DNA from: Lachnospiraceae bacterium
Lineage (GTDB): Bacteria; Bacillota; Clostridia; Lachnospirales; Lachnospiraceae
Assembly (NCBI GenBank): GCA_017445585.1
Contig: JAFSTX010000052.1
Coordinates: 27,610 to 91,609, forward strand
DNA: 64,000 nt
Direction: 5' to 3'
Below are positions 24,271 through 31,748 of this stretch, one piece after another. The translations under genes and the position numbers were made by a program. A model generated the notes under the pieces. That model was given only the letters and a program-made list of their open reading frames with translations, did not search any database and had not been told where the DNA came from. Position 1 is the first letter of the stretch. Each line of letters opens with the position of its first letter.

Positions 24271-25386
24271 ATGAAAAAGCTTTTAGCATTTGTACTGGCA
24301 GCAGTTATGGTACTGTCACTTGCGGCCTGCGGAAGTTCCGAATCCGGTTCCAGCGCTGCTCCTGACACCAAGGCGGCGGAGAACGATACCACTCCCGCGG
24401 CCGAGCAGCCTTCCGAATCTGAAGCGGCCGGTCTTCCCGCAGACGGCCCCACCTTCAATATCCAGCTTGCTCACTGCGATACCGAGTCTTCTCCCATGCA
24501 GACTACCGCTCTTAAGTTCAAGGAGTTAACTGAAGCCAAGTCCGGCGGCAAGATCACTGTCACCATTTACCCCAACTCTCAGATGGGTTCTGACGGCGAC
24601 AACCTGACGAACGTCAAGATCGGCGACCTTCAGGCTGCTTTCCTGGCCACCTCACTTACTGCTTCCGAAAACAACGCTGCTTACTCCTGCTCCATTCCTT
24701 TCAACTTCGCAGGATGGGCTACCGAAGATCTGCAGAAGCTTGCCAGCGATTCCGAGTGGCGTGAGGCCATGAACAAGGCCGCTAACGATTCCGGTTTCGT
24801 GCTCGGTACCATCGTAGTCGGACAGCCCATGTACTTTAACACCAAAGAGCCTGTCGAGAAGTTCGAAGACTTTGCCGGCAAGAAGATCCGTGTCGCTCAG
24901 TCTGCAGCCAACATCGCCATGATCAACGCTCTCGGCGCTGCCGCTACTCCTCTGGCTTACAGTGAGCTGTACATGTCCCTGCAGCAGGGTCTGGTGGATG
25001 GATGGTACAATCAGCCCGCCACCATGCTTGCCTGCAAGTCCTATGAGCAGGCCACCTACGTAACTAAGCTCGCTCCTTCCGTATCATTCGTCAGCATTAT
25101 CCTTAACAAGGCTTTCGTAGATGGAATGCCCGAGGCTTATCAGGCAGTCCTGTCTGAGGCTCTCGCTGAGACCGAGCAGTTCGGTGATCAGACCTATGCT
25201 GATCTGCTCAACTCCAATCTGGATGAGCTCGGCAAGTACGTCACCTACATTGAAGTTACCGACGAGTTCGTGCAGCAGTGCATCGAGGCTGAGAAGGACG
25301 CTGTAGCTGAGCAGAAAGCCCGCGTAGAGGATCAGTCCATCATAACCGCTCTTGAAAACAGCATGAAAAAGATCAAAGGCAACTGA
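24271..25386 (+). CDS. dctP: TRAP transporter solute-binding lipoprotein
   Basis: 371 residues. A lipoprotein signal ends at L-A-A-C20, followed by an Ala/Ser/Glu-rich tether of about 40 residues and the DctP fold. R207 in K-K-I-R-V-A-Q-S matches the arginine that clamps the substrate carboxylate in this family, so the ligand should be an organic acid. Very strong AAGGAGG. Codon choice is notably biased towards major codons, consistent with high expression. A hairpin with a short T run lies after the gene and could keep dctP more abundant than the downstream enzymes. The ligand is inferred, from neighbours, to be shikimate-, quinate- or dehydroshikimate-like. Confidence 0.94.
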   Translation: MKKLLAFVLAAVMVLSLAACGSSESGSSAAPDTKAAENDTTPAAEQPSESEAAGLPADGPTFNIQLAHCDTESSPMQTTALKFKELTEAKSGGKITVTIYPNSQMGSDGDNLTNVKIGDLQAAFLATSLTASENNAAYSCSIPFNFAGWATEDLQKLASDSEWREAMNKAANDSGFVLGTIVVGQPMYFNTKEPVEKFEDFAGKKIRVAQSAANIAMINALGAAATPLAYSELYMSLQQGLVDGWYNQPATMLACKSYEQATYVTKLAPSVSFVSIILNKAFVDGMPEAYQAVLSEALAETEQFGDQTYADLLNSNLDELGKYVTYIEVTDEFVQQCIEAEKDAVAEQKARVEDQSIITALENSMKKIKGN

Positions 25387-25428
25387 GATCAGATGACGCC
25401 GCTGCGGTAAACGTGCGGCAGACAGATC

Positions 25429-25463
25429 AGGCGCCGGGGACATATGCGAACCGGCGCCTTTTA
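25429..25463 (+). terminator. Hairpin after dctP, partial terminator
   Basis: AGGCGCCGG pairs with CCGGCGCCT around a 13-base loop, followed by TTTTAT. The short T run suggests attenuation rather than complete stop, with read-through into the dehydratase gene. Confidence 0.6.
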
Positions 25464-25475
25464 TGGAGGTAAAAA

Positions 25476-26246
25476 ATGAACAGACCCAGACTGCAGGTAA
25501 AGGGGGCTGTGTTCGGGGAGAGAATGCTTTTTGCCGACAGACTTCTGACTGTCAGGCCGGAAGATCTGATACCCGATATCACCAGAGCCCTCGGGAACGA
25601 TCCGGATGCCTTCGAATGGAGGATAGACTATCTGGAGGGCTATACCGATCCGGATACATCGCTCATATGCGGTTATGCAAAGAAGCTGGCGGAACTCGCC
25701 GGCGATATACCGATCATTTTTACACCCAGGCATCCCGATGAAAAGGGAGTGCAGGCCATAGACGACGACGCGAAATTTGCTCTGATCGAGGCAGTCGCCG
25801 CCACAGGGACCATGGGACTTTTTGACATAGAAAGAAGATACGGCAGAGAAAGGATAAGCCGTTTGCTGGATACAGTTCACTCCGGAGGAGCTCGGCTCAT
25901 CATTTCGCACCATGACTTTGATCAGACCCATACGGCGCAGGAGCTCTATGATATGATTCTGGAGCTTCAGAGCTGGGGTGCGGATATAGTAAAATTCATA
26001 GGCAGGGCACACAACGTACATGAATTCGTCAGCCTGATCGATATGGTCATCGCGGGACGCGAAAAAGAAGAGATCACCGTACCGCTGATCCTCGGTGCAG
26101 GGAGCGATATGGGCCCGGTCATGAGGGTCTTCGGCGAGTTTATGTGCAATGATCTGACTTTTGTGGATTCTTATGAGGAAGAGTTCCCGAGACATCTGCA
26201 TATCAACGACATACGTCGTCTGCGGGAGCTCGTGCTCGGAAAGTGA
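25476..26246 (+). CDS. aroD: Divergent type I 3-dehydroquinate dehydratase homologue
   Basis: 256 residues with the AroD I barrel layout. F-E-W-R at 46-49, F-T-P-R at 82-85, S-H-H146-D-F and V-K173-F-I carry the catalytic His and the Schiff-base Lys, and R217 lies in the M-R-V-F-G-E segment. The C-terminal substrate loop, normally S-A-P-G-Q, is replaced by D-S-Y-E-E-E-F-P-R, so the Ser and Gln that hold the dehydroquinate carboxylate are absent. It is the first enzyme gene after the TRAP genes and overlaps or abuts the first alcohol dehydrogenase gene. A changed substrate within the Schiff-base aldolase/dehydratase chemistry is likely. A canonical paralogue is encoded at 29 kb. Confidence 0.82.
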   Translation: MNRPRLQVKGAVFGERMLFADRLLTVRPEDLIPDITRALGNDPDAFEWRIDYLEGYTDPDTSLICGYAKKLAELAGDIPIIFTPRHPDEKGVQAIDDDAKFALIEAVAATGTMGLFDIERRYGRERISRLLDTVHSGGARLIISHHDFDQTHTAQELYDMILELQSWGADIVKFIGRAHNVHEFVSLIDMVIAGREKEEITVPLILGAGSDMGPVMRVFGEFMCNDLTFVDSYEEEFPRHLHINDIRRLRELVLGK

Positions 26247-26254
26247 GGCACGTC

Positions 26255-27283
26255 ATGAAATGTATGCTGACTTGCGGCGCGGGGATCATGGAATACTCCG
26301 AGAAGGAGAGACCGGCGGCCGGACCCGGTGAAGCAGTCATAAAAGTCCGCGCCGCATCGGTCTGCGGTGGAGATGTGACCAGATATAAGAGCGCTCCAAT
26401 GAAGGACGTATATGTAATCCCCGGTCATGAATTCTCGGGGGATATCGTGGAGATCAGAGATGGCGGTGAGAGATACGCAGTCGGAGACCGCGTCTGCATC
26501 TTTCCTAATCCGTACTGCGGAACCTGTCCGGAGTGCAGAGCAGGACGATTCAATTTGTGCACGCATAAAAAGTCCATCGGCAATAACGGCCAGAACGGTC
26601 CGGTGGACGGCGGAATGGCCGAGTACTGCAAAGTGCCGGTGCGATCTCTGATAAAGCTGGATGACAGCGTCTCCTACGAGCAGGGTGCGCTCGTGGAACC
26701 GGTGGCTGTAGGGCTTCACGCCTCGCGGGCAGCAGGCGATGTGAGGGGACAAAAGGTACTGGTGTACGGAGCCGGAGCCATAGGCCTGTATACGATCATG
26801 TTTCTTAAGATGCAGGGAGCAGAGCGCATATATGCGCTGGACGTGCTGCCTGAGCATCTGGAGATGGCGGAGAGATACGGAGCAGACTGCACGATGCTGT
26901 GCGAAGGGAACTTTGCGGAGCGCATCAGAGAGGATTCCGGATGCGGGATCGATATCGTATTCGATACGGTCTGTCTGCCGCCGTCGATTTCGGCGACTCA
27001 GAAGCTTCTGCGCGGGGGCGGCTCATCAGTCTGGATAGCCATCAGAAATATGCAGCAGGAGATCAATATTTTCCCGACTGTCTTTCATGAACAGAAGATT
27101 TTCACTTCTTTTATCTACTACAAGTCGGAGATGGAAGAGGCAGCGGGAATGATGGGACGCGGCGAGATAAACTGTGAGGATACTATCACGGACCGTGTGC
27201 CCCTCTCTCAGGGAAAAGCGCTTTTTGAGGATCTGGTTCACAACCCGGGAGCCCATATCAAGGCGCAGTTTCGTATAGACTGA
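26255..27283 (+). CDS. Zinc-dependent alcohol/polyol dehydrogenase (MDR family)
   Basis: 342 residues. The catalytic zinc ligands appear as S-V-C-G-G-D and P-G-H-E-F. The structural zinc lobe N-P-Y-C-G-T-C-P-E-C-R-A-G-R-F-N-L-C has four cysteines. The cofactor-binding V-Y-G-A-G-A-I-G motif is near residue 167. Members oxidise secondary alcohols with NAD(P). ATG 26255 with GAGG upstream was preferred to a GTG at 26243 that overlaps the previous stop. It sits in the operon with a second, related dehydrogenase. Together they could oxidise ring hydroxyls of a quinate- or shikimate-type substrate. Confidence 0.88.
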   Translation: MKCMLTCGAGIMEYSEKERPAAGPGEAVIKVRAASVCGGDVTRYKSAPMKDVYVIPGHEFSGDIVEIRDGGERYAVGDRVCIFPNPYCGTCPECRAGRFNLCTHKKSIGNNGQNGPVDGGMAEYCKVPVRSLIKLDDSVSYEQGALVEPVAVGLHASRAAGDVRGQKVLVYGAGAIGLYTIMFLKMQGAERIYALDVLPEHLEMAERYGADCTMLCEGNFAERIREDSGCGIDIVFDTVCLPPSISATQKLLRGGGSSVWIAIRNMQQEINIFPTVFHEQKIFTSFIYYKSEMEEAAGMMGRGEINCEDTITDRVPLSQGKALFEDLVHNPGAHIKAQFRID

Positions 27284-27299
27284 TACAGGAGGAAGTTTA

Positions 27300-28355
27300 A
27301 TGAAAGCATTATGGCTTAACGGACCTAAGGATCTGGAATACGGTGAGATGCCGGTGCCCGAGCCCCGCGAGGGGTGGGTCAGGATCAGAGTCATGGCTGC
27401 TTCGGTCTGCGGCGGCGACGTGAAGATATACAGGAACGGCCGCCCCGGCAAGCCGATCGGGCGCAGAGTGTCCGGACACGAGTTCGTGGGCGTGATCGAC
27501 AAGGTAGGAGAGGGAGTGACCTCTCATAAGGTCGGAGACCGCGTGAGCGTCAATCCCCAGATCTACTGCCGTGAGTGCGAAGACTGCAAAAACGGCGATT
27601 ATAATATCTGCAACCATCGCGATATGATCGGCGGCAGGAGCTATGACGGAGGTTTCGCAGAGTGGTGCGTGGCTCCCGAGTATGTCCTGATCGATATACC
27701 TGAGTGTATCCCGGATGTGTCCGCTGCAATGACGGAGCCCCTCGGCGTGGCTCTGCATGCGGTAAGGCGTGCGGGCGGCGCAGATCTGGCCGGCAGGAGC
27801 GTCGTGATATACGGCGCGGGACCTATCGCCATGCTTGCGCTTGAATGTCTGAAATATTATAAGGCCTCACAGATCATCATGCTCGATATGGTGCGCAGCC
27901 GGCTGGAGACGGCAAAGGCCCACGGCGCAACGCACGTTTTTGACGCGGGGATGGAGAGCGGAGAACTTATAGCAGCGGTCAGGGATATCACAGAAGGCAG
28001 AGGAGCGGATGCAGTCATTGACGCGGTATGCCTGGATGCGACGGTAGACAATTCACTGCATTTTCTGCGCAGCCACGGAAAGCTCGTTGTGGTGGGCCTC
28101 TCAAAAGGCGAGTGTAATGTGAATTTCAGATATATGACAGATCATGAATTGACGCTGACTTGCTCATACCTGTATACTGATGATCTGAGGGACGCGGTAG
28201 CCATGGAGGCAGCCGGGCAGCTCGACATCGGGTATATCGGATGCCCCGTCATGCCGCTCAGCAGCGGCCGGGAGATGTTCAGGATACTTACCGGGGAGCC
28301 TGACAGATGCCTTAAGGGTGTGCTGATCCCCGATTCCGTCATGAACGGACAGTAA
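27300..28355 (+). CDS. Zinc-dependent alcohol/polyol dehydrogenase (MDR family), second copy
   Basis: 351 residues with the same architecture as the preceding gene. It has catalytic A-S-V-C-G-G-D and S-G-H-E-F, a structural zinc lobe Y-C-R-E-C-E-D-C-K-N-G-D-Y-N-I-C, and nucleotide-binding I-Y-G-A-G-P-I-A. The two proteins are paralogous but well diverged, so they probably act on different carbons or stereoisomers rather than being a recent duplicate. GGAGGAA precedes the ATG by 7 bases, and the gap to the upstream gene is 16 bases, so the two are co-transcribed. Confidence 0.88.
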   Translation: MKALWLNGPKDLEYGEMPVPEPREGWVRIRVMAASVCGGDVKIYRNGRPGKPIGRRVSGHEFVGVIDKVGEGVTSHKVGDRVSVNPQIYCRECEDCKNGDYNICNHRDMIGGRSYDGGFAEWCVAPEYVLIDIPECIPDVSAAMTEPLGVALHAVRRAGGADLAGRSVVIYGAGPIAMLALECLKYYKASQIIMLDMVRSRLETAKAHGATHVFDAGMESGELIAAVRDITEGRGADAVIDAVCLDATVDNSLHFLRSHGKLVVVGLSKGECNVNFRYMTDHELTLTCSYLYTDDLRDAVAMEAAGQLDIGYIGCPVMPLSSGREMFRILTGEPDRCLKGVLIPDSVMNGQ

Positions 28356-28380
28356 ATCCACACGGAAAGGAATACCCTTC

Positions 28381-28923
28381 ATGGAGAAGACTTATCTGGC
28401 AGGGCCGATGTTCAGAAAGACCAAGATCCTGTGTATTGTATTGGTGGAGATAGTCGTTTTTATCTTTTTTTTCATCTATCAGTATATATTCGGAACCAGG
28501 GTCGAGGGCTATAACCCGAACTATCTGATCGCGATATTCATGTTCCTGGCTGCGCTTTTCTGGTTCGCCGTGGACAGGATCTCCGAGAAGATCCGCGAGA
28601 CGATCCGTTACGTCATCACGCGCGACAGCTTCAAGATGGGCCTTCCGGGCAAGGAAAAGGTCATCCCGTGGACCGATTTTGTCGCCATACGTCTGGAACC
28701 GTTCAATAACAGGCTGGCACTGCCCGTACAGTTTGTGGTAAAGAACCCCGACTACGAGCCGGGCAAAAAGCTTCAGAAGGAACTCGATATCAACAATACC
28801 GTAGAGGATATCTACGGACTTACGAGAGACGTACTGATGCATGTGGACCGCGAGGTAACGGAGGTGGATCCGGAGCTTGAGGCCAGGCTCGATGCGGCCA
28901 GGATCATGGGCCGCTCCAAATGA
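28381..28923 (+). CDS. Membrane protein with two helices and a PH-like domain, unknown role
   Basis: 180 residues. Hydrophobic segments lie at about 15-38 and 48-68, followed by a beta-rich domain with I-T-R-D-S-F-K-M and I-P-W-T-D-F-V-A-I-R-L-E-P blocks that resemble bacterial PH (YcxB/DUF-type) domains. A charged helical tail ends the protein. It follows the dehydrogenase operon by 25 bases but shows no link to the pathway in sequence. It precedes a separate promoter, so it could be the last gene of the operon. Confidence 0.65.
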   Translation: MEKTYLAGPMFRKTKILCIVLVEIVVFIFFFIYQYIFGTRVEGYNPNYLIAIFMFLAALFWFAVDRISEKIRETIRYVITRDSFKMGLPGKEKVIPWTDFVAIRLEPFNNRLALPVQFVVKNPDYEPGKKLQKELDINNTVEDIYGLTRDVLMHVDREVTEVDPELEARLDAARIMGRSK

Positions 28924-29001
28924 CGCAATCCATATAATATCCCTTATATCCTTATACCCGAATTTGTATGAAGGTACGCGTCTTTTGGACGGCTGCCCAC
29001 C

Positions 29002-29030
29002 TTGCGGCAACAGGTGTTAAAAGGTATAAT
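29002..29030 (+). promoter_or_regulatory. Sigma-A promoter for aroD-aroE
   Basis: TTGCGG at 29002-29007 and perfect TATAAT at 29025-29030 with a 17-base spacer. This gives the canonical aroD and aroE genes a promoter independent of the LysR operon. Confidence 0.7.
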
Positions 29031-29061
29031 ATTCGCATAATAAACTCTTATGGAGGAAGAT

Positions 29062-29826
29062 ATGAATACTGTAAAAGTCAGAAACGTAGTTATAGGAGAA
29101 GGAACCCCCAAGGTAATCGTCCCCATCGTAGCCGCTACTGCCGATGGCATCGTTGCAAAGGGCGAGGAGCTGCGTGCTCACAAGCTTGACGTAGTGGAGT
29201 GGCGCGTTGATTTTTACAACGACGTATATGAGATTCCCTGTGTATTGGATACACTGAAAAAGCTGCGCGCCGTGCTCGGCGACACTCCGATCCTCTTTAC
29301 CTTCCGTACGAAAAAGGAAGGCGGCGAGAAGGAGATCGATATGAAGCTCTATACCGAGCTGAATACCGCGGTGGCAGGCAGCGGAGACGCTGATCTCGTG
29401 GACGTGGAGATCTTCTCGGGCGATGACGTGGTGCGTGCCAATATCGACGCCATCCACGCGGCCGGCTGCAAGGTCGTCGGTTCGAATCACGATTTCTTCG
29501 GAACTCCCGTCAAGTCCGATCTGATCTACCGTCTGCGCAAGATGCAGGATATGGGCGCTGATATCCCTAAGATCGCCGTCATGCCCAAGTGCGCGGAGGA
29601 CGTGCTCGTGCTTCTCGAGGCGACCAGGGAGATGCATGAGTGCTTTGCCGACAGGCCGCTCATCACGATGTCCATGTCTCACGGCGTAGTGACCAGACTC
29701 GTGGGAGAATACTTCGGCTCGGCTATGACCTTCGGCGCAGTAGGACAGGTCTCGGCTCCCGGACAGATTCCCGTGGAGCAGCTTCAGGAAGTCCTCTCTG
29801 TCATCCACAATTCACTTAATCCGTAA
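29062..29826 (+). CDS. aroD: Type I 3-dehydroquinate dehydratase (canonical)
   Basis: 254 residues with every family residue in its usual place. E47-W-R, the F-T-F-R-T block near residue 80, H143 in S-N-H-D-F, Schiff-base K170 in P-K-I-A-V-M-P, R212, and the closing loop S231-A-P-G-Q235. It forms 3-dehydroshikimate from 3-dehydroquinate. ATG 29062 was chosen because GGAGGA lies just before it; a start four codons earlier has no site. It is followed by aroE after 16 bases. Comparison with the divergent copy at 25.5 kb shows that the latter has lost the closing loop. Confidence 0.94.
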   Translation: MNTVKVRNVVIGEGTPKVIVPIVAATADGIVAKGEELRAHKLDVVEWRVDFYNDVYEIPCVLDTLKKLRAVLGDTPILFTFRTKKEGGEKEIDMKLYTELNTAVAGSGDADLVDVEIFSGDDVVRANIDAIHAAGCKVVGSNHDFFGTPVKSDLIYRLRKMQDMGADIPKIAVMPKCAEDVLVLLEATREMHECFADRPLITMSMSHGVVTRLVGEYFGSAMTFGAVGQVSAPGQIPVEQLQEVLSVIHNSLNP

Positions 29827-29842
29827 TAGTATAGGAGATCAT

Positions 29843-30709
29843 ATGAGTAAAAACGTTACAGGACATACCAAAATGCTCTGCCTGCTGGGCTCACCGGTCG
29901 AGCACAGCATCTCACCCGCCATGCACAACCTCGCTGCCGACACTCTGGGGCTGGATTATGAGTACCTCTGCTTCGACGTCGGAGAGGAAGGCCTTAGGAC
30001 TGCCGTAGAGGGACTGCGCACGATGGGCGTCGCGGGCTTTAATCTGACCATGCCGGACAAGAACCTCATGGCAAAGCTTTGCGATGAGCTCTCTCCGGCT
30101 GCGGAGATCGGCAGAGCCGTGAATACCGTAGTCAATGATCACGGCAGATTCATCGGGCATACCACCGACGGTGTGGGCTTTATGAAGAGCGCCGAGGCAG
30201 AAGGCGTGGAGATGGCAGGCCGCAGGATGGTGCAGCTCGGCGCCGGAGGCGCCGGTACGGCTATCCTCATTCAGGCTGCGCTCGACGGACTGGCCTCCAT
30301 CGATGTATTTAACATGAAGGACGCCTTCTGGCCCAGACTCTGCGAGGTGGTCGACCAGCTTAACAGCCGTACGTCATGCAGGGTCATGCTTCATGAGCTC
30401 TCTGCTCTGGACGAGCTTTGCTCTGCGATAGCAGGCGCGGATATCCTGGTCAATACCACTCCTGTGGGCATGACAGGGCGCGAGGGCTGCCTTATCCCGG
30501 ATGCAGGCTATCTGCATGAGGGACTTGTGGTGGCGGACATCATCTACGAGCCTAAGCAGACTCAGCTCCTCAAGATGGCTGCAGACGCGGGTCTTAAGAC
30601 CTTTAACGGCATGTATATGCTGATGTATCAGGGAGCGGCTTCATTTAAGCTCTGGACCGGACATGACATGCCGGTGGAGACAGTAAAGCAGCTGTTTGCA
30701 GACAGATAG
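29843..30709 (+). CDS. aroE: Shikimate dehydrogenase (quinate/shikimate dehydrogenase family)
   Basis: 288 residues. S-P-V-E-H-S-I-S-P-A-M-H-N at 17-29 binds the substrate. N-L-T-M-P-D-K73 and T-T-D109-G-V-G supply the catalytic Lys/Asp pair. G-A-G-G-A-G-T begins the NAD(P) domain. It interconverts 3-dehydroshikimate and shikimate; some relatives also use quinate. The usual N-V-T motif is N-L-T and the helper position is Asp rather than His, as in several Clostridial and quinate-active relatives. Direction could be biosynthetic or catabolic depending on flux. Confidence 0.93.
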   Translation: MSKNVTGHTKMLCLLGSPVEHSISPAMHNLAADTLGLDYEYLCFDVGEEGLRTAVEGLRTMGVAGFNLTMPDKNLMAKLCDELSPAAEIGRAVNTVVNDHGRFIGHTTDGVGFMKSAEAEGVEMAGRRMVQLGAGGAGTAILIQAALDGLASIDVFNMKDAFWPRLCEVVDQLNSRTSCRVMLHELSALDELCSAIAGADILVNTTPVGMTGREGCLIPDAGYLHEGLVVADIIYEPKQTQLLKMAADAGLKTFNGMYMLMYQGAASFKLWTGHDMPVETVKQLFADR

Positions 30710-30715
30710 GTCTGA

Positions 30716-30743
30716 TTGACTTTGCGGCAGGGTATGGTGTAAT
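30716..30743 (+). promoter_or_regulatory. Possible promoter for the Cof-type HAD gene
   Basis: TTGACT and TGTAAT with a 16-base spacer. The predicted start would lie only a few bases before the ATG at 30755, which has no clear ribosome binding site, so a near-leaderless message is possible. Confidence 0.35.
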
Positions 30744-30754
30744 ATCTTCGTGTT

Positions 30755-31546
30755 ATGGGACACGGAAAAGCAGTATTTTTTGATATAGACGGCACGCTCT
30801 TTGACCACAGGCATATGGTCCCGGAGGACACAGTGCGCGCCATAAGAGCACTCAGGAAGAACGGGCATCTGGCTTTTATCAATTCCGGACGGAGCCAGGC
30901 GTTTATCATCGATCCGATGCTCCTGGGCTTGGGCTGGGACGGCTTCGTTTCCGGATGCGGGACCTATGTGCAGGCAGGGGAGCGGGTGCTGACAGACAGT
31001 CTGATAGATAACGTCGAATTGGCCAGGGTCGTCAGAACGGCCAGGGATCACGGTGTGCGTATCGTACTCGAAGGCAGGTTCTGCCTGTATTTTGACGACG
31101 ATCAGTTCGCTCACGATCCCTACGGTCAGATGCTGATCAGGGAGCTTGGCGAGAAACGCAGGACGATCAGGGATCACTGGCAAAACTGGAGATGCGGCAA
31201 ATTCTCGGTGGATTTGGACACTGCTGCGGACGGAGTAAAGTGGCTCGATCTGATGTCGGATAAGTACTGCTGCATCAGTCATAACGCGAAAGTGACAGAG
31301 CTCGTTCCGTACGGATTCGGTAAAGCTGCCGGTATGCGGGAGGTTTGCTCGTATCTGGGTATCCCTGGTGAGGACAGCGTGGTCTTCGGAGACAGCATCA
31401 ACGATCTGGATATGTTCGAAGCTGCAGGGACTGCAGTGGCTATGGGGACGGCATCGGAGCCGGTAAGGGCCGCGGCGGACCTCGTGACGGACGGACCGAT
31501 GGACGGTGGGATAGAGCATGCGCTGAGGAATCTCGGACTGATCTGA
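30755..31546 (+). CDS. Cof-type HAD-IIB hydrolase
   Basis: 263 residues. F-F-D-I-D-G-T-L at about 8-15 is motif I, N-S-G-R-S is motif II, and V-V-F-G-D-S-I-N-D near residues 208-216 is motif IV. The large cap between motifs II and III is that of the Cof/YbiV group, which dephosphorylates sugar phosphates and related metabolites. Its position after aroE may be incidental. The gene ends before a strong hairpin that also overlaps the next promoter. Confidence 0.88.
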   Translation: MGHGKAVFFDIDGTLFDHRHMVPEDTVRAIRALRKNGHLAFINSGRSQAFIIDPMLLGLGWDGFVSGCGTYVQAGERVLTDSLIDNVELARVVRTARDHGVRIVLEGRFCLYFDDDQFAHDPYGQMLIRELGEKRRTIRDHWQNWRCGKFSVDLDTAADGVKWLDLMSDKYCCISHNAKVTELVPYGFGKAAGMREVCSYLGIPGEDSVVFGDSINDLDMFEAAGTAVAMGTASEPVRAAADLVTDGPMDGGIEHALRNLGLI

Positions 31547-31606
31547 CGGAGTCCGGAAGGATGCCGCAGACTGAGCACGGTTTATACCGGGCACTGTTTT
31601 TTGGGA

Positions 31607-31634
31607 TTGACAAAAATGATAATAGTGGTATCAT
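31607..31634 (+). promoter_or_regulatory. Promoter of the MacAB-like operon
   Basis: TTGACA at 31607-31612, a 16-base spacer and TATCAT at 31629-31634. The expected start falls inside the palindrome that follows directly. Confidence 0.6.
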
Positions 31635-31670
31635 AACTGTATTAGTACAACTAATACAGTTATTTTTTTT
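31635..31670. promoter_or_regulatory. Perfect palindrome with T-run: operator and/or terminator
   Basis: AACTGTATTAG and CTAATACAGTT are perfect 11-base arms around TACAA, followed by ATTTTTTTT. On the plus strand it is a textbook terminator for the upstream HAD gene. It begins immediately after the -10 box of the export-operon promoter, a usual place for a repressor site of the GntR (YtrA) or MarR kind. No regulator gene is adjacent. Confidence 0.6.
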
Positions 31671-31748
31671 AGGTGTAGTAATACGCATGTAATCCGTAGT
31701 ATTATTATGACGGAAGTTTTCTCGATCATTTCCATACAGGAGGACATT

